DNA from: Candidatus Thorarchaeota archaeon
GTDB taxonomy: Archaea; Asgardarchaeota; Thorarchaeia; Thorarchaeales; Thorarchaeaceae
Reading direction: 5' to 3'
Assembly (NCBI GenBank): GCA_016840385.1
Contig: JAEOSL010000043.1
Span: forward strand, 1-26,032
Length of the DNA: 26,032 nt
Below are positions 16,201 to 23,603 of the stretch, one piece after another; the first letter of the stretch is position 1; each line of letters opens with the position of its first letter. A model generated the notes under the pieces. The model saw nothing but the letters and a program-made list of their open reading frames with translations. It had not been told where the DNA came from and did no database searches. The position numbers and the translations under genes were made by a program.

Positions 16201-19200
16201 AGGGGCTAAATCTGCAAAAGCATCAGTGTAAAGCCCATATGTATCGGTCCAGTTTACATGAACGTCAACAAAACCAGTGGCCATACTTGTGGAGAGATTG
16301 TATTGGAATTGGTAATCACCATTGATGTCTGTAAACTTCTCAAATATCCAAGGTAATGGTCCTGAAGCATTATACCAGTGGATGAAAACTCGCTCAAATG
16401 GGATTGGTGTTCCATTTGAGAACTGGAGATGACCAGTAATCTGAACAGTTTCATTCAGGTAGTAACTTGCAAAGTCTGAATTGACTGTAATCAATGTACC
16501 AGTTAGTTCAATCGTTAGAGACTCAGGAAGTGATGCACCATCAGCGATATTGGTGTATGGAGAAGTGAAGTTGACCCAAACACTTACTGTTTCAATCCCA
16601 TGACTGAGTGGAATTTGATAATAGAATGCATACACTCCGAGGGCATTGGTCCAAGTTGTTCCAATAAGAACACCATTAGGATATGTAGAATTTGCCCAAT
16701 ATACTTCAAGCAGTTCAACAGAGAGAGGAGAACTTGAGTTCTCAGGCAATGTGGCTGTACCTTGAATTGTGACAGTCTGTAACAGATTAATGGGATCAGG
16801 AGAATCAGCTATGGTGATATCAACATCATATTGCTTCACGTTAGTACCGAGATGTGTTGACTCAGAGTTTGCCAATTCAGGAATTGGTGAACTGAAGTTT
16901 GCCCAGTAGGTTACAGGACCAATATATCCTGCAGGGACTAGGTAACTCACTTCGAAATATCCATCTGCTGCAGTAATGTTCGAGCCTATGTTAATCAGAG
17001 ATCCATTATCCCAATATACCTGAATCGTTTGTGATCCAATACCCGAGCTATTTCCTGCATATTGTAAATATCCAGAGATTGTATAGGTGTCTCCAATGAA
17101 AATAGGATCTGGAAGTGGGTTCATAATTATCTGCGACCCCTCTGAACCTACTTCAATGTCAATCGATATACTCCAATTTCCAGCTATATATTGCCATGGA
17201 GATGTCCAGTTTGCACGAGCTATATAGAATCCTTCACTTTGAGCACCGGGAATAACATATGACCATTGAAAACCACCAGTAGCATTAAGGACACGGCTAC
17301 TGTTAGCCTGAGTTCCAAAGAAAGTACTCACAGTCTGACCTGACGGTAATAGTGACCCATTTAAGAATCGGATTGTACCATCATAAGTAAGGGTACCACC
17401 CGTACTAACTGATAGGGGATTTACAGAAAAGTCAAAATCTACCCGACCCCATACTGTGACTGTAGAATTATCGGCGGATCTCGCAGGATAAAGACGCCAA
17501 AATCCCAAAGTGGGATGCATGTCACCAGCATAGGAGGACCAGACCTCATGTGGTCCAACTTTCATTAATGCTAAATCAAGTGGGTCAACATAGATATCAT
17601 ATTCATAGTAGCCATACTCATCGATAAATGCGTCACCTACTATTGTTGCATCCCACATAATCTGGATGTATCGATTATCATATTTTGAACTATTTACAGG
17701 ACTTCCTTGAGCAGTCATTATCCCATACACATGAACTGTATCGTTCCAATATGCAACATGAGTGTCTAATCCAAGATTGATATCAAGTTCATGAGTTTCT
17801 GCCAGAACAACATCTGGAGATTCTAATGACGAAGCTTCATCGGCCATGGGAACTGGTGTACTAACGGCATAAACTTGAGTTGCATTATAGACTTGGAAAT
17901 AGGGATTCGACCAAGTGGCAGTTATGTAATGAAAGTCTACTGTAGAGTTACTGGGAAAGGTGTAAGTGATATTTGCGATTCCAGGGAATGAATCTCCAAT
18001 GACGGCAGTACCTATCAATTCTGTATCTGTTACATCATAGAATGTGACTAATTCGGGAGTTGTGAGGAGAACCCCGTCAACAGTAATTATTGCACTCAGA
18101 TCAAATGGAGTTCCAATATCAGCATAAATGAGAAGGTTAGTTGGCCAGACTGTCAGCACAACATCGGAAACGGGTGTATTCCCAGGATCTTCTCCACCAC
18201 CCATATCATCAGGAAGTGGTGCAGGAATAACTTGAATCCACTCGCCAGCAAGACCATCAGGATGACCAGCCATCGGAATGAAAACTTCAGCCCAAAAGGC
18301 CATGTGACGAACCATGAGGGTTCGCATATCTGCTGTGGGATGCGGTTCACCTAGAGCATATCCAGTGACTACCCGTGCAGGTATACCCAAATCACGCATG
18401 AAGACACAATATGCAGTAGCAAAATCTTGGGGGAGACCATTTCCACGTTCTAGAAACCAATCTGTTACTTCTCGAGTACCTGGACGGTCTAATAGAGCTT
18501 CTACTGTAATGTTAAGTGTAAATGTACTTTGGAAATATGCTTGGACAGCCATAACAGTTTCAAAGGCATTAGAACCAACACCAACAAATTGACTGATATT
18601 ATCAGTTACACGCTGAGTGAGAGGTAGGACCAGAGAGAGATCTCTGTAAATATCGGTGCTTGGAGGGGCAAATGCACCAAGTTGTGCAAGAGCTTGAACT
18701 TGATTAATATCCTGATCAACAAATGTGACCTGAAAACTAACCAATACATCGGTCCCTGTTATTCCATCAATCAGAGGGCTGAAGAGAAGTGTTCCATAAT
18801 CATCAGTTTCTAAATCATAATACAATAATCGTGTTGGAACATCTGGAACATAGAGGTCATCAACAAGTGTATAGGTTTCGAATGAATCTTCGATAACACG
18901 GATAAGGGGAAATAGCGTTGGAAGTGAGATTGTACCCACCTCAGCACCAGCTGTAGCATTGAAGAGTATTGTATAGACTGTGTTATTGGTAGCTGAGAGG
19001 GGGATAAGTTCCTCACCTGGAATTAAGAACCGTGTATTTGTGAGAGTTTTAGACCAACTAGACCCATCATATTGGTCATACGATTCTATTCGCCATAACT
19101 GCCCCGGATCCGCAGGCGCCACATAGAACACAGGGTCATTCATCCGGTCCAGCAAATCATCTGGCAAAGTATCGTTAAGCTGGAGGTCGGTGTAGTTCAA

Positions 19201-19416
19201 ATTGTCAAACCAGTTGCTATCCTTACCTGCAAAATCATGTGTGTATGGCCAGTATTCAATGGTGTCGTATTCGAAATGTGGATCGTAGGGTCTTACATTT
19301 CCAGACTGAATCAAAACAAAGCTATAGATTCCCCACACTAAGCTGGCAACGATAAATATCGAGCTAATTATCGCAGTGATGCCCATTCGCTTTCGCGTGG
19401 TTCCTTCAGCGCTCAA
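13258..19416 (-). CDS. Giant surface protein: inactive transglutaminase-like domain, about 14 Ig-like repeats, TM and DUF4129-like tail
   Basis: The 2052-residue protein has a TTG start, with AGAGGA 8 nt upstream. A TM anchor spans about 12-36. The extracellular part has a WRIESYDQYDGSSW segment (108-121, as in TgpA-like proteins) and a transglutaminase-like core at about 285-400 (FATAYCVFMRDLGIPARVVT, then WAEVF and WIQV). By alignment to the usual RGFC, HAWAEVW and DPT motifs, the catalytic Cys, His and Asp are Pro329, Ala373 and Ile397, so it should be inactive. About 14 beta-sandwich repeats of roughly 90-110 residues follow to about 1900, with a recurrent Y.L.ETV.I.G.L.F.NG opening and G.Y...Y.IP middle, and many N-x-S/T sequons. 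The last part is a TM (1909-1931) and a cytoplasmic DUF4129-like domain (about 1965-2045: FEQMC, RTHSETAREYLDR, YEEARFS). It is the first gene of the operon. Confidence 0.85.
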   Translation of the reverse strand: MSAEGTTRKRMGITAIISSIFIVASLVWGIYSFVLIQSGNVRPYDPHFEYDTIEYWPYTHDFAGKDSNWFDNLNYTDLQLNDTLPDDLLDRMNDPVFYVAPADPGQLWRIESYDQYDGSSWSKTLTNTRFLIPGEELIPLSATNNTVYTILFNATAGAEVGTISLPTLFPLIRVIEDSFETYTLVDDLYVPDVPTRLLYYDLETDDYGTLLFSPLIDGITGTDVLVSFQVTFVDQDINQVQALAQLGAFAPPSTDIYRDLSLVLPLTQRVTDNISQFVGVGSNAFETVMAVQAYFQSTFTLNITVEALLDRPGTREVTDWFLERGNGLPQDFATAYCVFMRDLGIPARVVTGYALGEPHPTADMRTLMVRHMAFWAEVFIPMAGHPDGLAGEWIQVIPAPLPDDMGGGEDPGNTPVSDVVLTVWPTNLLIYADIGTPFDLSAIITVDGVLLTTPELVTFYDVTDTELIGTAVIGDSFPGIANITYTFPSNSTVDFHYITATWSNPYFQVYNATQVYAVSTPVPMADEASSLESPDVVLAETHELDINLGLDTHVAYWNDTVHVYGIMTAQGSPVNSSKYDNRYIQIMWDATIVGDAFIDEYGYYEYDIYVDPLDLALMKVGPHEVWSSYAGDMHPTLGFWRLYPARSADNSTVTVWGRVDFDFSVNPLSVSTGGTLTYDGTIRFLNGSLLPSGQTVSTFFGTQANSSRVLNATGGFQWSYVIPGAQSEGFYIARANWTSPWQYIAGNWSISIDIEVGSEGSQIIMNPLPDPIFIGDTYTISGYLQYAGNSSGIGSQTIQVYWDNGSLINIGSNITAADGYFEVSYLVPAGYIGPVTYWANFSSPIPELANSESTHLGTNVKQYDVDITIADSPDPINLLQTVTIQGTATLPENSSSPLSVELLEVYWANSTYPNGVLIGTTWTNALGVYAFYYQIPLSHGIETVSVWVNFTSPYTNIADGASLPESLTIELTGTLITVNSDFASYYLNETVQITGHLQFSNGTPIPFERVFIHWYNASGPLPWIFEKFTDINGDYQFQYNLSTSMATGFVDVHVNWTDTYGLYTDAFADLAPPIQLNRYDLEIVTNIPSQVFVDEIIVVQGNLTYAGGAPPLVGELVELAWWNTTNQWEILGYLPTNITGTFYAELAIPQFELTYNFRLQYFATDPINNDVLDYYFDVDAVKYAINLDVTALPNPVMQNETLTIHAHLYYAHNGTAIQFTDVNIYWDYGNGTLLLIGNITTDGTGHGDLFYSGMDYDTIRTGIHVYGFYVGSALHASIESVHTILTLQQWQSDLVGLNTPVGIYYLLDTVVVTGTLWYVSPSVSYGGAYVELLLLGVPVDNATTASDGSFSLSWTIPSDTPVGFYDLEVRFTAPYPWILGVQEFVPTIQIIAPTPIFTVFTVSPESPAPVIVLDNLNITGIVTWDNGSLYNFSLVSLYWGNPFGAYFWMADVMTNGAGAFAILYQVPEGTALGIREVWAYIPPAGIATFGMSSTRSIDIQVHSLVITANVDVTTAYLGETITIFGFAHFSNGTPLTGYSIEIWWDSILISTEIADATGNYSYAHLIPYTDAVGNNSGYVFFNAPTGAFPDVTTNFADVQVREYIDIYLDTQPPSNIFSRGDTITITGYVENEGGFGTVSVDIRVLGIVSSSGYTTSTDGAGIFSFDLVVDNTVLGGQYIITIESIDPDRDVLSVSGSWTVIVVVDSTVSVRVDSASYMPGETFTIQLELFDEDGAPINGVSIDISFNSTYISSVTLVSGSRSFVTVTIPASWSSSGYYEITVDYVGSTYLNGDSSVSAESIHIFTRPVFTNGSPTTVTPGQDFIIEVYVTDPEQNIIVNRPVLLDLNGAQEVPLTIDSDGIIQYNIPGQNAGTFNFLITLTSNDVPSVSSDTYGISIQTTGGIILQGMDLVIADVLLVGAIIAVLAYLYIVKGMFRSVVISRGIDIPTKLRNIKKLADAGKYGASITLAYRTFEQMCGSKMGSERTHSETAREYLDRVLQSIPLDQSSVEQFVQTYEEARFSHHEMTRERYEAALRVFTDIYPRIDTSSLME

Positions 19417-19484
19417 ATGTTTGGTCCTCTCATTTCCCCAGCGAGGGGTTGGTGGTAACTTTACGATATTTGGCGTATCAAGTC

Positions 19485-19562
19485 ACCCTCAAGCGTCCAT
19501 TTCTAGTAATTAAAGGGTTTCTTGGTTAACCTCAATTCTGTTTATCGAAACGACTTGAGGGT
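19485..19562. promoter_or_regulatory. Divergent promoter region with a spaced 9-bp inverted repeat
   Basis: ACCCTCAAG (19485-19493) and its exact complement CTTGAGGGT (19554-19562) flank a 60-bp AT-rich core. The core holds TATA-like elements for both directions: TTTAATTA read on the minus strand (about 19507-19514) for the giant-protein operon, and TTTATC on the plus strand (about 19541) for the HD gene. Each arm lies near a predicted transcription start, so one factor could control both. Confidence 0.4.
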
Positions 19563-19624
19563 ACAAAAGGTCATAGAAAGTAGCTCTAGATAGCCTTTAG
19601 TGGGACTCTCAGGATGAAAAAAAC

Positions 19625-20215
19625 ATGTCTGTAAAATTGAAAATCATAGATTTCGTGCAAAAAGAGTTCTCAAATTTCAATAAAGGAGCTCACACTTTAG
19701 ATCATATTAAGAGAGTGTATACACTATCAATGCAGATTGGGGAAGGATTACCTATCTCTACAAGGGTTGTTCAAGCCGCAGCTCTGTTACATGATGTTGG
19801 AAGACCGAAAGAATCTGAAACAGGGGTTTCACACTCAATCCTTTCTGGAGAGATGAGCAAACCACTTCTACAAGAGCTCGGGTACACTGAAACCGAGATT
19901 GAACACGTTATTGATACAATCCGAACACACAGATTCAGTGAGGGTATCGAACCTAATTCCCTTGAGGGGAAAATATTGAGTGATGCAGACAAACTTGATG
20001 CTATGGGTGCGGTTGGTATCTATAGAGCAATTGCACAGGCAGAATCGAAGGGAAAGGGTTTGATTGGATTTCTACAGCATGCAGATGAGAAGCTTCTGAA
20101 ATTGAAAGACTTGATGTATACCAAGAAAGGAAAGGTTCTTGCAATAGAACGTCATAATGTTCTCCAAAGATTTGTAGATGTACTGCGTGAAGAGATTGCA
20201 GAGTATTACCTATGA
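19625..20215 (+). CDS. HD-domain metal-dependent phosphohydrolase
   Basis: The 196-residue protein is of the YedJ-like HD family. It has the first metal histidine in HTLDHIKRVY (H27), the HD pair in AAALLHDVGR (H56, D57), a further histidine in TGVSHS (H70), THRF (H102) and ILSDADKLDAMGA (D120/D122), where the last metal ligand lies. All metal ligands expected of an active HD enzyme appear present. Such enzymes hydrolyse phosphate esters of nucleotides in the cytoplasm; the substrate is not known. AGGATGA serves as ribosome binding site about 8 nt before the ATG. The last 6 bases overlap the end of the convergent CYTH gene. Confidence 0.85.
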   Translation: MSVKLKIIDFVQKEFSNFNKGAHTLDHIKRVYTLSMQIGEGLPISTRVVQAAALLHDVGRPKESETGVSHSILSGEMSKPLLQELGYTETEIEHVIDTIRTHRFSEGIEPNSLEGKILSDADKLDAMGAVGIYRAIAQAESKGKGLIGFLQHADEKLLKLKDLMYTKKGKVLAIERHNVLQRFVDVLREEIAEYYL

Positions 20216-20803
20216 AGTATTTTCAAAATAGAGGTACAGATATGATTCCCGCACCATGTCTTTCTCATCCATTCCGAGGTTCTCAACCAACTTTAGAATT
20301 CGTTCTCTAGCTGCATTCATACCGTCCTTTCCGTCAGCCATCAATTCAAACTCAATATAACGTCCAACATCGGTTACAGTATCCAGAGTGACTGTGATTC
20401 CATCAATATCGAAGAACTCTCTATGTTTGGAAATATTAGCTACATGCTTGAAACCTGTATTCAGCAGGATTTGAGACATAGATTCCATTCCGTTCTCATC
20501 CAAATACACAGTGTACTCAATTCTGGTCTTGGTCTTCTTGTCAATTTTAGGTCCTTTGTATGTGAGTTCAACAGGGGCCTGTCCCGATTCAGTTGTAGTG
20601 GGACCTTCAGTACGGGTTCTATGCCGAAGACGAACTGATTCATCAGTCTTAGAGAACGAGCGACACGGATGATCATAGTAACTATCAACTTGGAATTCAG
20701 AGTTCAATGCAACCCCTCCAGCTTGAAGGATTGTCTTCTTCATTGTGTCCTTGTCAGCTAATGGAAGTTTTACTTCTACTTCATAGGGTTCGTCCAAAAT
20801 CAT
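20210..20803 (-). CDS. CYTH-domain protein, CyaB-like (class IV adenylate cyclase/thiamine triphosphatase superfamily)
   Basis: The 197-residue protein starts with the hallmark ExExK motif (YEVEVKLPL, residues 8-12). It continues with the family's barrel: DSYYDHPCRSF, then ESVRLRHRTR (the phosphate-binding basic strand), ELTYKGPKID, RIEYTVYL, the EFFDIDGITVTLDTV strand pair, and GRYIEFELMADG with its conserved E.E. The family binds triphosphates with divalent metal in a beta tunnel and includes CyaB-type cyclases and triphosphatases. In archaea the activity is mostly untested, so naming a reaction would be a guess. The ATG at 20803 has GAGG only 2 nt upstream. A TTG at codon 3 has better spacing (8 nt) and is the likely alternative. 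It is divergent from threonine synthase. Confidence 0.85.
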   Translation of the reverse strand: MILDEPYEVEVKLPLADKDTMKKTILQAGGVALNSEFQVDSYYDHPCRSFSKTDESVRLRHRTRTEGPTTTESGQAPVELTYKGPKIDKKTKTRIEYTVYLDENGMESMSQILLNTGFKHVANISKHREFFDIDGITVTLDTVTDVGRYIEFELMADGKDGMNAARERILKLVENLGMDEKDMVRESYLYLYFENTS

Positions 20804-20905
20804 TTCCTCGATGTTGTGGTGTATTTACAGCTGTTAGGTGTTTCCATAAGTCATGCCACAAGCCAAATAACGACACTGCAATGAAAAGAATAGGCTGGTG
20901 TAGAC

Positions 20906-22156
20906 GTGTCACGAATTAGTAGCATTAAATGTGCAAAATGCGGAAAAGAGTACGATGAAGAGAATGTTCCCGCAAACGATGGTTGTGGTGGAAGGATTGA
21001 TTTCACTTTCGACCTTGAGGCACTCAAAGAGATATTTACGAAGCAAGATCTTTTCCAAAGAAAATCAGGACTTTGGAAGTATTTTGAGCTAATGCCTCTA
21101 AGATCTCGTCGCAATATAGTCACACTTGGAGAAGGAAATACACCATATCTACAGAGCAGAAGACTGGCTGACGAATGGGGAATGAAGAACCTCTTTTTCA
21201 AGAATGAGATCTTCAATCCATCAGGCTCTTTCAAGGATAGACCAATCTGTGTCGGAGTTAGTAGAGCCCTAGAAGATGGTGCTAAAACCGTATCAGCTGC
21301 CTCTTCAGGAAATGCAGCAGCAGCAATGTCATCCTATGCAGCTCGGGCAGGATTACAATCAGTTGTCTTTGTACCTGAGGATGCACCATCAGGGAAACTC
21401 ATTCATCTCAGAACACTTGGTGCTAAGGTGTTCCGAGTAAGCAAAGTGCAAGAAGGAGTAGATCCCACAACAACATTGCTACAAGCAGCTTGCTCAGAAT
21501 TTGGTTGGACTCCTTCACCATCATTTGGACCGTTCAATTGTTTCCAATTTGAGGGAACAAAATCTCTAGGTTATGAAATAGCAGAACAGTCTGAATGGAC
21601 ACCACCAGATTGGATTCTATTCCCAACTGGGAGTGGTGGGCTCATGGCAGGTACAATGAAGGGACTCTGGGAGTTCAAGGAGATGGGACTTATTGACACG
21701 CTACCAAGACCTGTGGTAGTTCAGCCTGAAGGATGTTCACCAATTGTTCGTGCCTTCAATGACCAGCAGGACCCTTTGAATATCACTCCTTGGGATTCCA
21801 ATGAAACTGTTGCAGGTGGTTTAGCGGATCCATTTCCGTGGGATGGAGATGCTGCATTGAAATATCTTAAACTAGCAGATGGTAAAGCAATTGCGGTATC
21901 AGATGCAGCAATTGAAAATGCTCTTGTCGCTCTTGGAAAATTTGAAGGGATATTCGCAGAACCCAGTGGTGTAGCAGCTCTTGCGGGATTGAGAGAACTC
22001 GTAGACCAAGGTGTAATTGACCCATCAGATAGCGTAGTTGTACCAATTACTGGCTCAGGATTCAAGGATTTAGCAACACCAGACAGATTGACACCGGGAG
22101 TGCCCGTAATTCCACCTGATACACTAGAATTGAAGAAAGCACTTGATAACTACTAA
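20906..22156 (+). CDS. thrC: Threonine synthase
   Basis: The 416-residue protein (GTG start; GGTG about 6 nt upstream) is a fold-type II PLP enzyme. A zinc-ribbon-like N-terminus (CAKC at 9-12, C27) is typical of archaeal threonine synthases. The PLP lysine is in NPSGSFKDRP (K110), the cofactor phosphate and substrate loop is AASSGNAAAA (132-140), and PTGSGG and the late VPITGSGFKD complete the site. The reaction converts O-phospho-homoserine to threonine and phosphate in the cytoplasm. Related PLP enzymes (threonine dehydratase, diaminopropionate ammonia-lyase) are less likely given the zinc-ribbon N-terminus and the GNTP..S..L segment. It is the first gene of a four-gene operon, 15 bp before the next gene. 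Confidence 0.88.
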   Translation: MSRISSIKCAKCGKEYDEENVPANDGCGGRIDFTFDLEALKEIFTKQDLFQRKSGLWKYFELMPLRSRRNIVTLGEGNTPYLQSRRLADEWGMKNLFFKNEIFNPSGSFKDRPICVGVSRALEDGAKTVSAASSGNAAAAMSSYAARAGLQSVVFVPEDAPSGKLIHLRTLGAKVFRVSKVQEGVDPTTTLLQAACSEFGWTPSPSFGPFNCFQFEGTKSLGYEIAEQSEWTPPDWILFPTGSGGLMAGTMKGLWEFKEMGLIDTLPRPVVVQPEGCSPIVRAFNDQQDPLNITPWDSNETVAGGLADPFPWDGDAALKYLKLADGKAIAVSDAAIENALVALGKFEGIFAEPSGVAALAGLRELVDQGVIDPSDSVVVPITGSGFKDLATPDRLTPGVPVIPPDTLELKKALDNY

Positions 22157-22171
22157 CAACTAGGTGAAAAA

Positions 22172-22618
22172 ATGAGCGCACATAATGAATTCATGAAAGC
22201 AGCAGTTGAAGAGGCCAAGTTGGGGCTAGAAGAAGGGGGAATACCAATTGGTTCGGTGCTTGTCATTGATGGTAAAATAGTGGGTAGAGGTCATAATAGA
22301 CGTGTTCAGAAGGGAAGTGCAACCTTGCATGCAGAGATGGATTGCCTTGAGAATGCAGGAAGACTCAGTGCAAGTGATTACAAGAAATCAACTCTCTATT
22401 CAACACTCTCACCATGTGACATGTGTAGCGGAGCAGCCCTACTATATGGTATTCCAAAGATTGTTGTCGGTGAGAATAGGAACTTTCAGGGTCCAGAGGA
22501 ATATGTAAGGAGTCGAGGAGTTGATGTTGTAATCATAGATGATGCTGAATGTATCACAATGATGGAAGACTTCATCAAAGACCGACCAGACTTGTGGAAT
22601 GAAGATATTGGAGAATGA
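22172..22618 (+). CDS. Cytosine deaminase of the fungal Fcy1-like type
   Basis: The 148-residue protein is in the CDA superfamily, with the zinc site HAE (53-55) and PCDMC (81-85). Compared from memory with yeast cytosine deaminase Fcy1, the match runs through the whole length: EEGGIPIG, GRGHN, QKGSATLHAEM (yeast HGE), TLSPCDMC, YGIPKIVVGENRNF, ERPxxW-like DRPDLW and an identical DIGE end. The yeast residues that hold the pyrimidine (Asn51, Phe114, Trp152, Asp155) have counterparts N42, F105, W142 and D145. The expected reaction is cytosine to uracil plus ammonia, a pyrimidine-salvage step in the cytoplasm. AGGTGA lies 5-6 nt before the ATG. The next gene starts 4 nt after its stop. Confidence 0.8.
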   Translation: MSAHNEFMKAAVEEAKLGLEEGGIPIGSVLVIDGKIVGRGHNRRVQKGSATLHAEMDCLENAGRLSASDYKKSTLYSTLSPCDMCSGAALLYGIPKIVVGENRNFQGPEEYVRSRGVDVVIIDDAECITMMEDFIKDRPDLWNEDIGE

Positions 22619-22622
22619 CAGG

Positions 22623-23603
22623 ATGTCTAGGAAAGAACTGCGGCAAAAGGCAAAGACCATTGCCAAGGAGTATGAATATCTCCCCTATATGATAGAGAGA
22701 TATCTTGCACTATGGGGAGAAGAGGAAACCCTGCAGTTCATAGAAGCCTGCGAACAGCCAATTAAGACATCGATTAGACTCAATACTTTGAGGATAGAGC
22801 CAGAGAAGGTTATTGCTAGTTTACAGAAGAAAAAGGTCGATTTAGAAAAGATACCTTGGTTGACTCACGGGTATTATGCAGACTTTGAAGGGCGCTCTAC
22901 ACCTGGTGCGTTCCTGGAGCACATGCTGGGATACTACTATGTTCAGGGTGTACCATCTATGACCACTGTTGAGGTTTTGGACCCACAACCTGATGAAACG
23001 GTTTTGGATCTTGCTGCAGCGCCTGGAGGAAAAACAACACATATTGCACAACAGATGCAAAATACGGGTAAAGTTCTTGCAATTGAGATGGATCGACAAA
23101 GGCTTGCAAGTCTTGAGAGCAATATTTTACGATGTGGAGTGACAAACGCATTAATTCTTCGAGGCGATGCGAAGAAGGTCGAGAAATTAGGCTTTGAACC
23201 AGATAGGATTCTTCTTGATGTACCCTGTTCAGGTGAGGGATTAATTCCCCTTGATCCTACAAGAAAAACCAGCAAAAGCATGGCAGATATCAGATTTTGT
23301 GCAACGAGAGAAGATGAGTTGCTAGATGCTGCAGTGAATGTACTAGCACCTGGAGGTACAATTGTTTACTCAACTTGTTCAATCGCACCTGAAGAGAATG
23401 AATATATTGTTGATGACATCTTGAAACGGCATCCTGAGATGAAGGTTGTACCAATTCCTCTTGATTTTGGAACGCCAGGGTATTCCGAACCCTTTGGTGT
23501 TAGTCTTGATGAGTCACTGAAACTGAGCAAACGATTCCTCCCTCACTTGCATGGTTCTGAGGGTTTCTTCATCTGTAAGATGATAAAGGAGGAATCCGCA
23601 TGA
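22623..23603 (+). CDS. RsmB/NOP2-family RNA (cytosine-C5)-methyltransferase
   Basis: From the ATG at 22623 (GGAG about 10 nt upstream; the open frame reaches back to 22599 inside the previous gene) the protein has 326 residues. An N-terminal RNA-binding part (IKTSIRLNTLRI, then GYYYVQGVPSM, the family's G..yvQd..sm) precedes the SAM domain: AAAPGGKTTH (131-140), motif IV DVPCSGEG with Cys202, and motif VI YSTCSIAPEENE with Cys252. In this family the motif VI cysteine forms the covalent bond with cytosine and the motif IV cysteine helps release product. Both are present, so the enzyme should be active on tRNA or rRNA. There is no PUA domain in this chain, but a separate PUA-like protein overlaps its stop. 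Confidence 0.9.
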   Translation: MSRKELRQKAKTIAKEYEYLPYMIERYLALWGEEETLQFIEACEQPIKTSIRLNTLRIEPEKVIASLQKKKVDLEKIPWLTHGYYADFEGRSTPGAFLEHMLGYYYVQGVPSMTTVEVLDPQPDETVLDLAAAPGGKTTHIAQQMQNTGKVLAIEMDRQRLASLESNILRCGVTNALILRGDAKKVEKLGFEPDRILLDVPCSGEGLIPLDPTRKTSKSMADIRFCATREDELLDAAVNVLAPGGTIVYSTCSIAPEENEYIVDDILKRHPEMKVVPIPLDFGTPGYSEPFGVSLDESLKLSKRFLPHLHGSEGFFICKMIKEESA

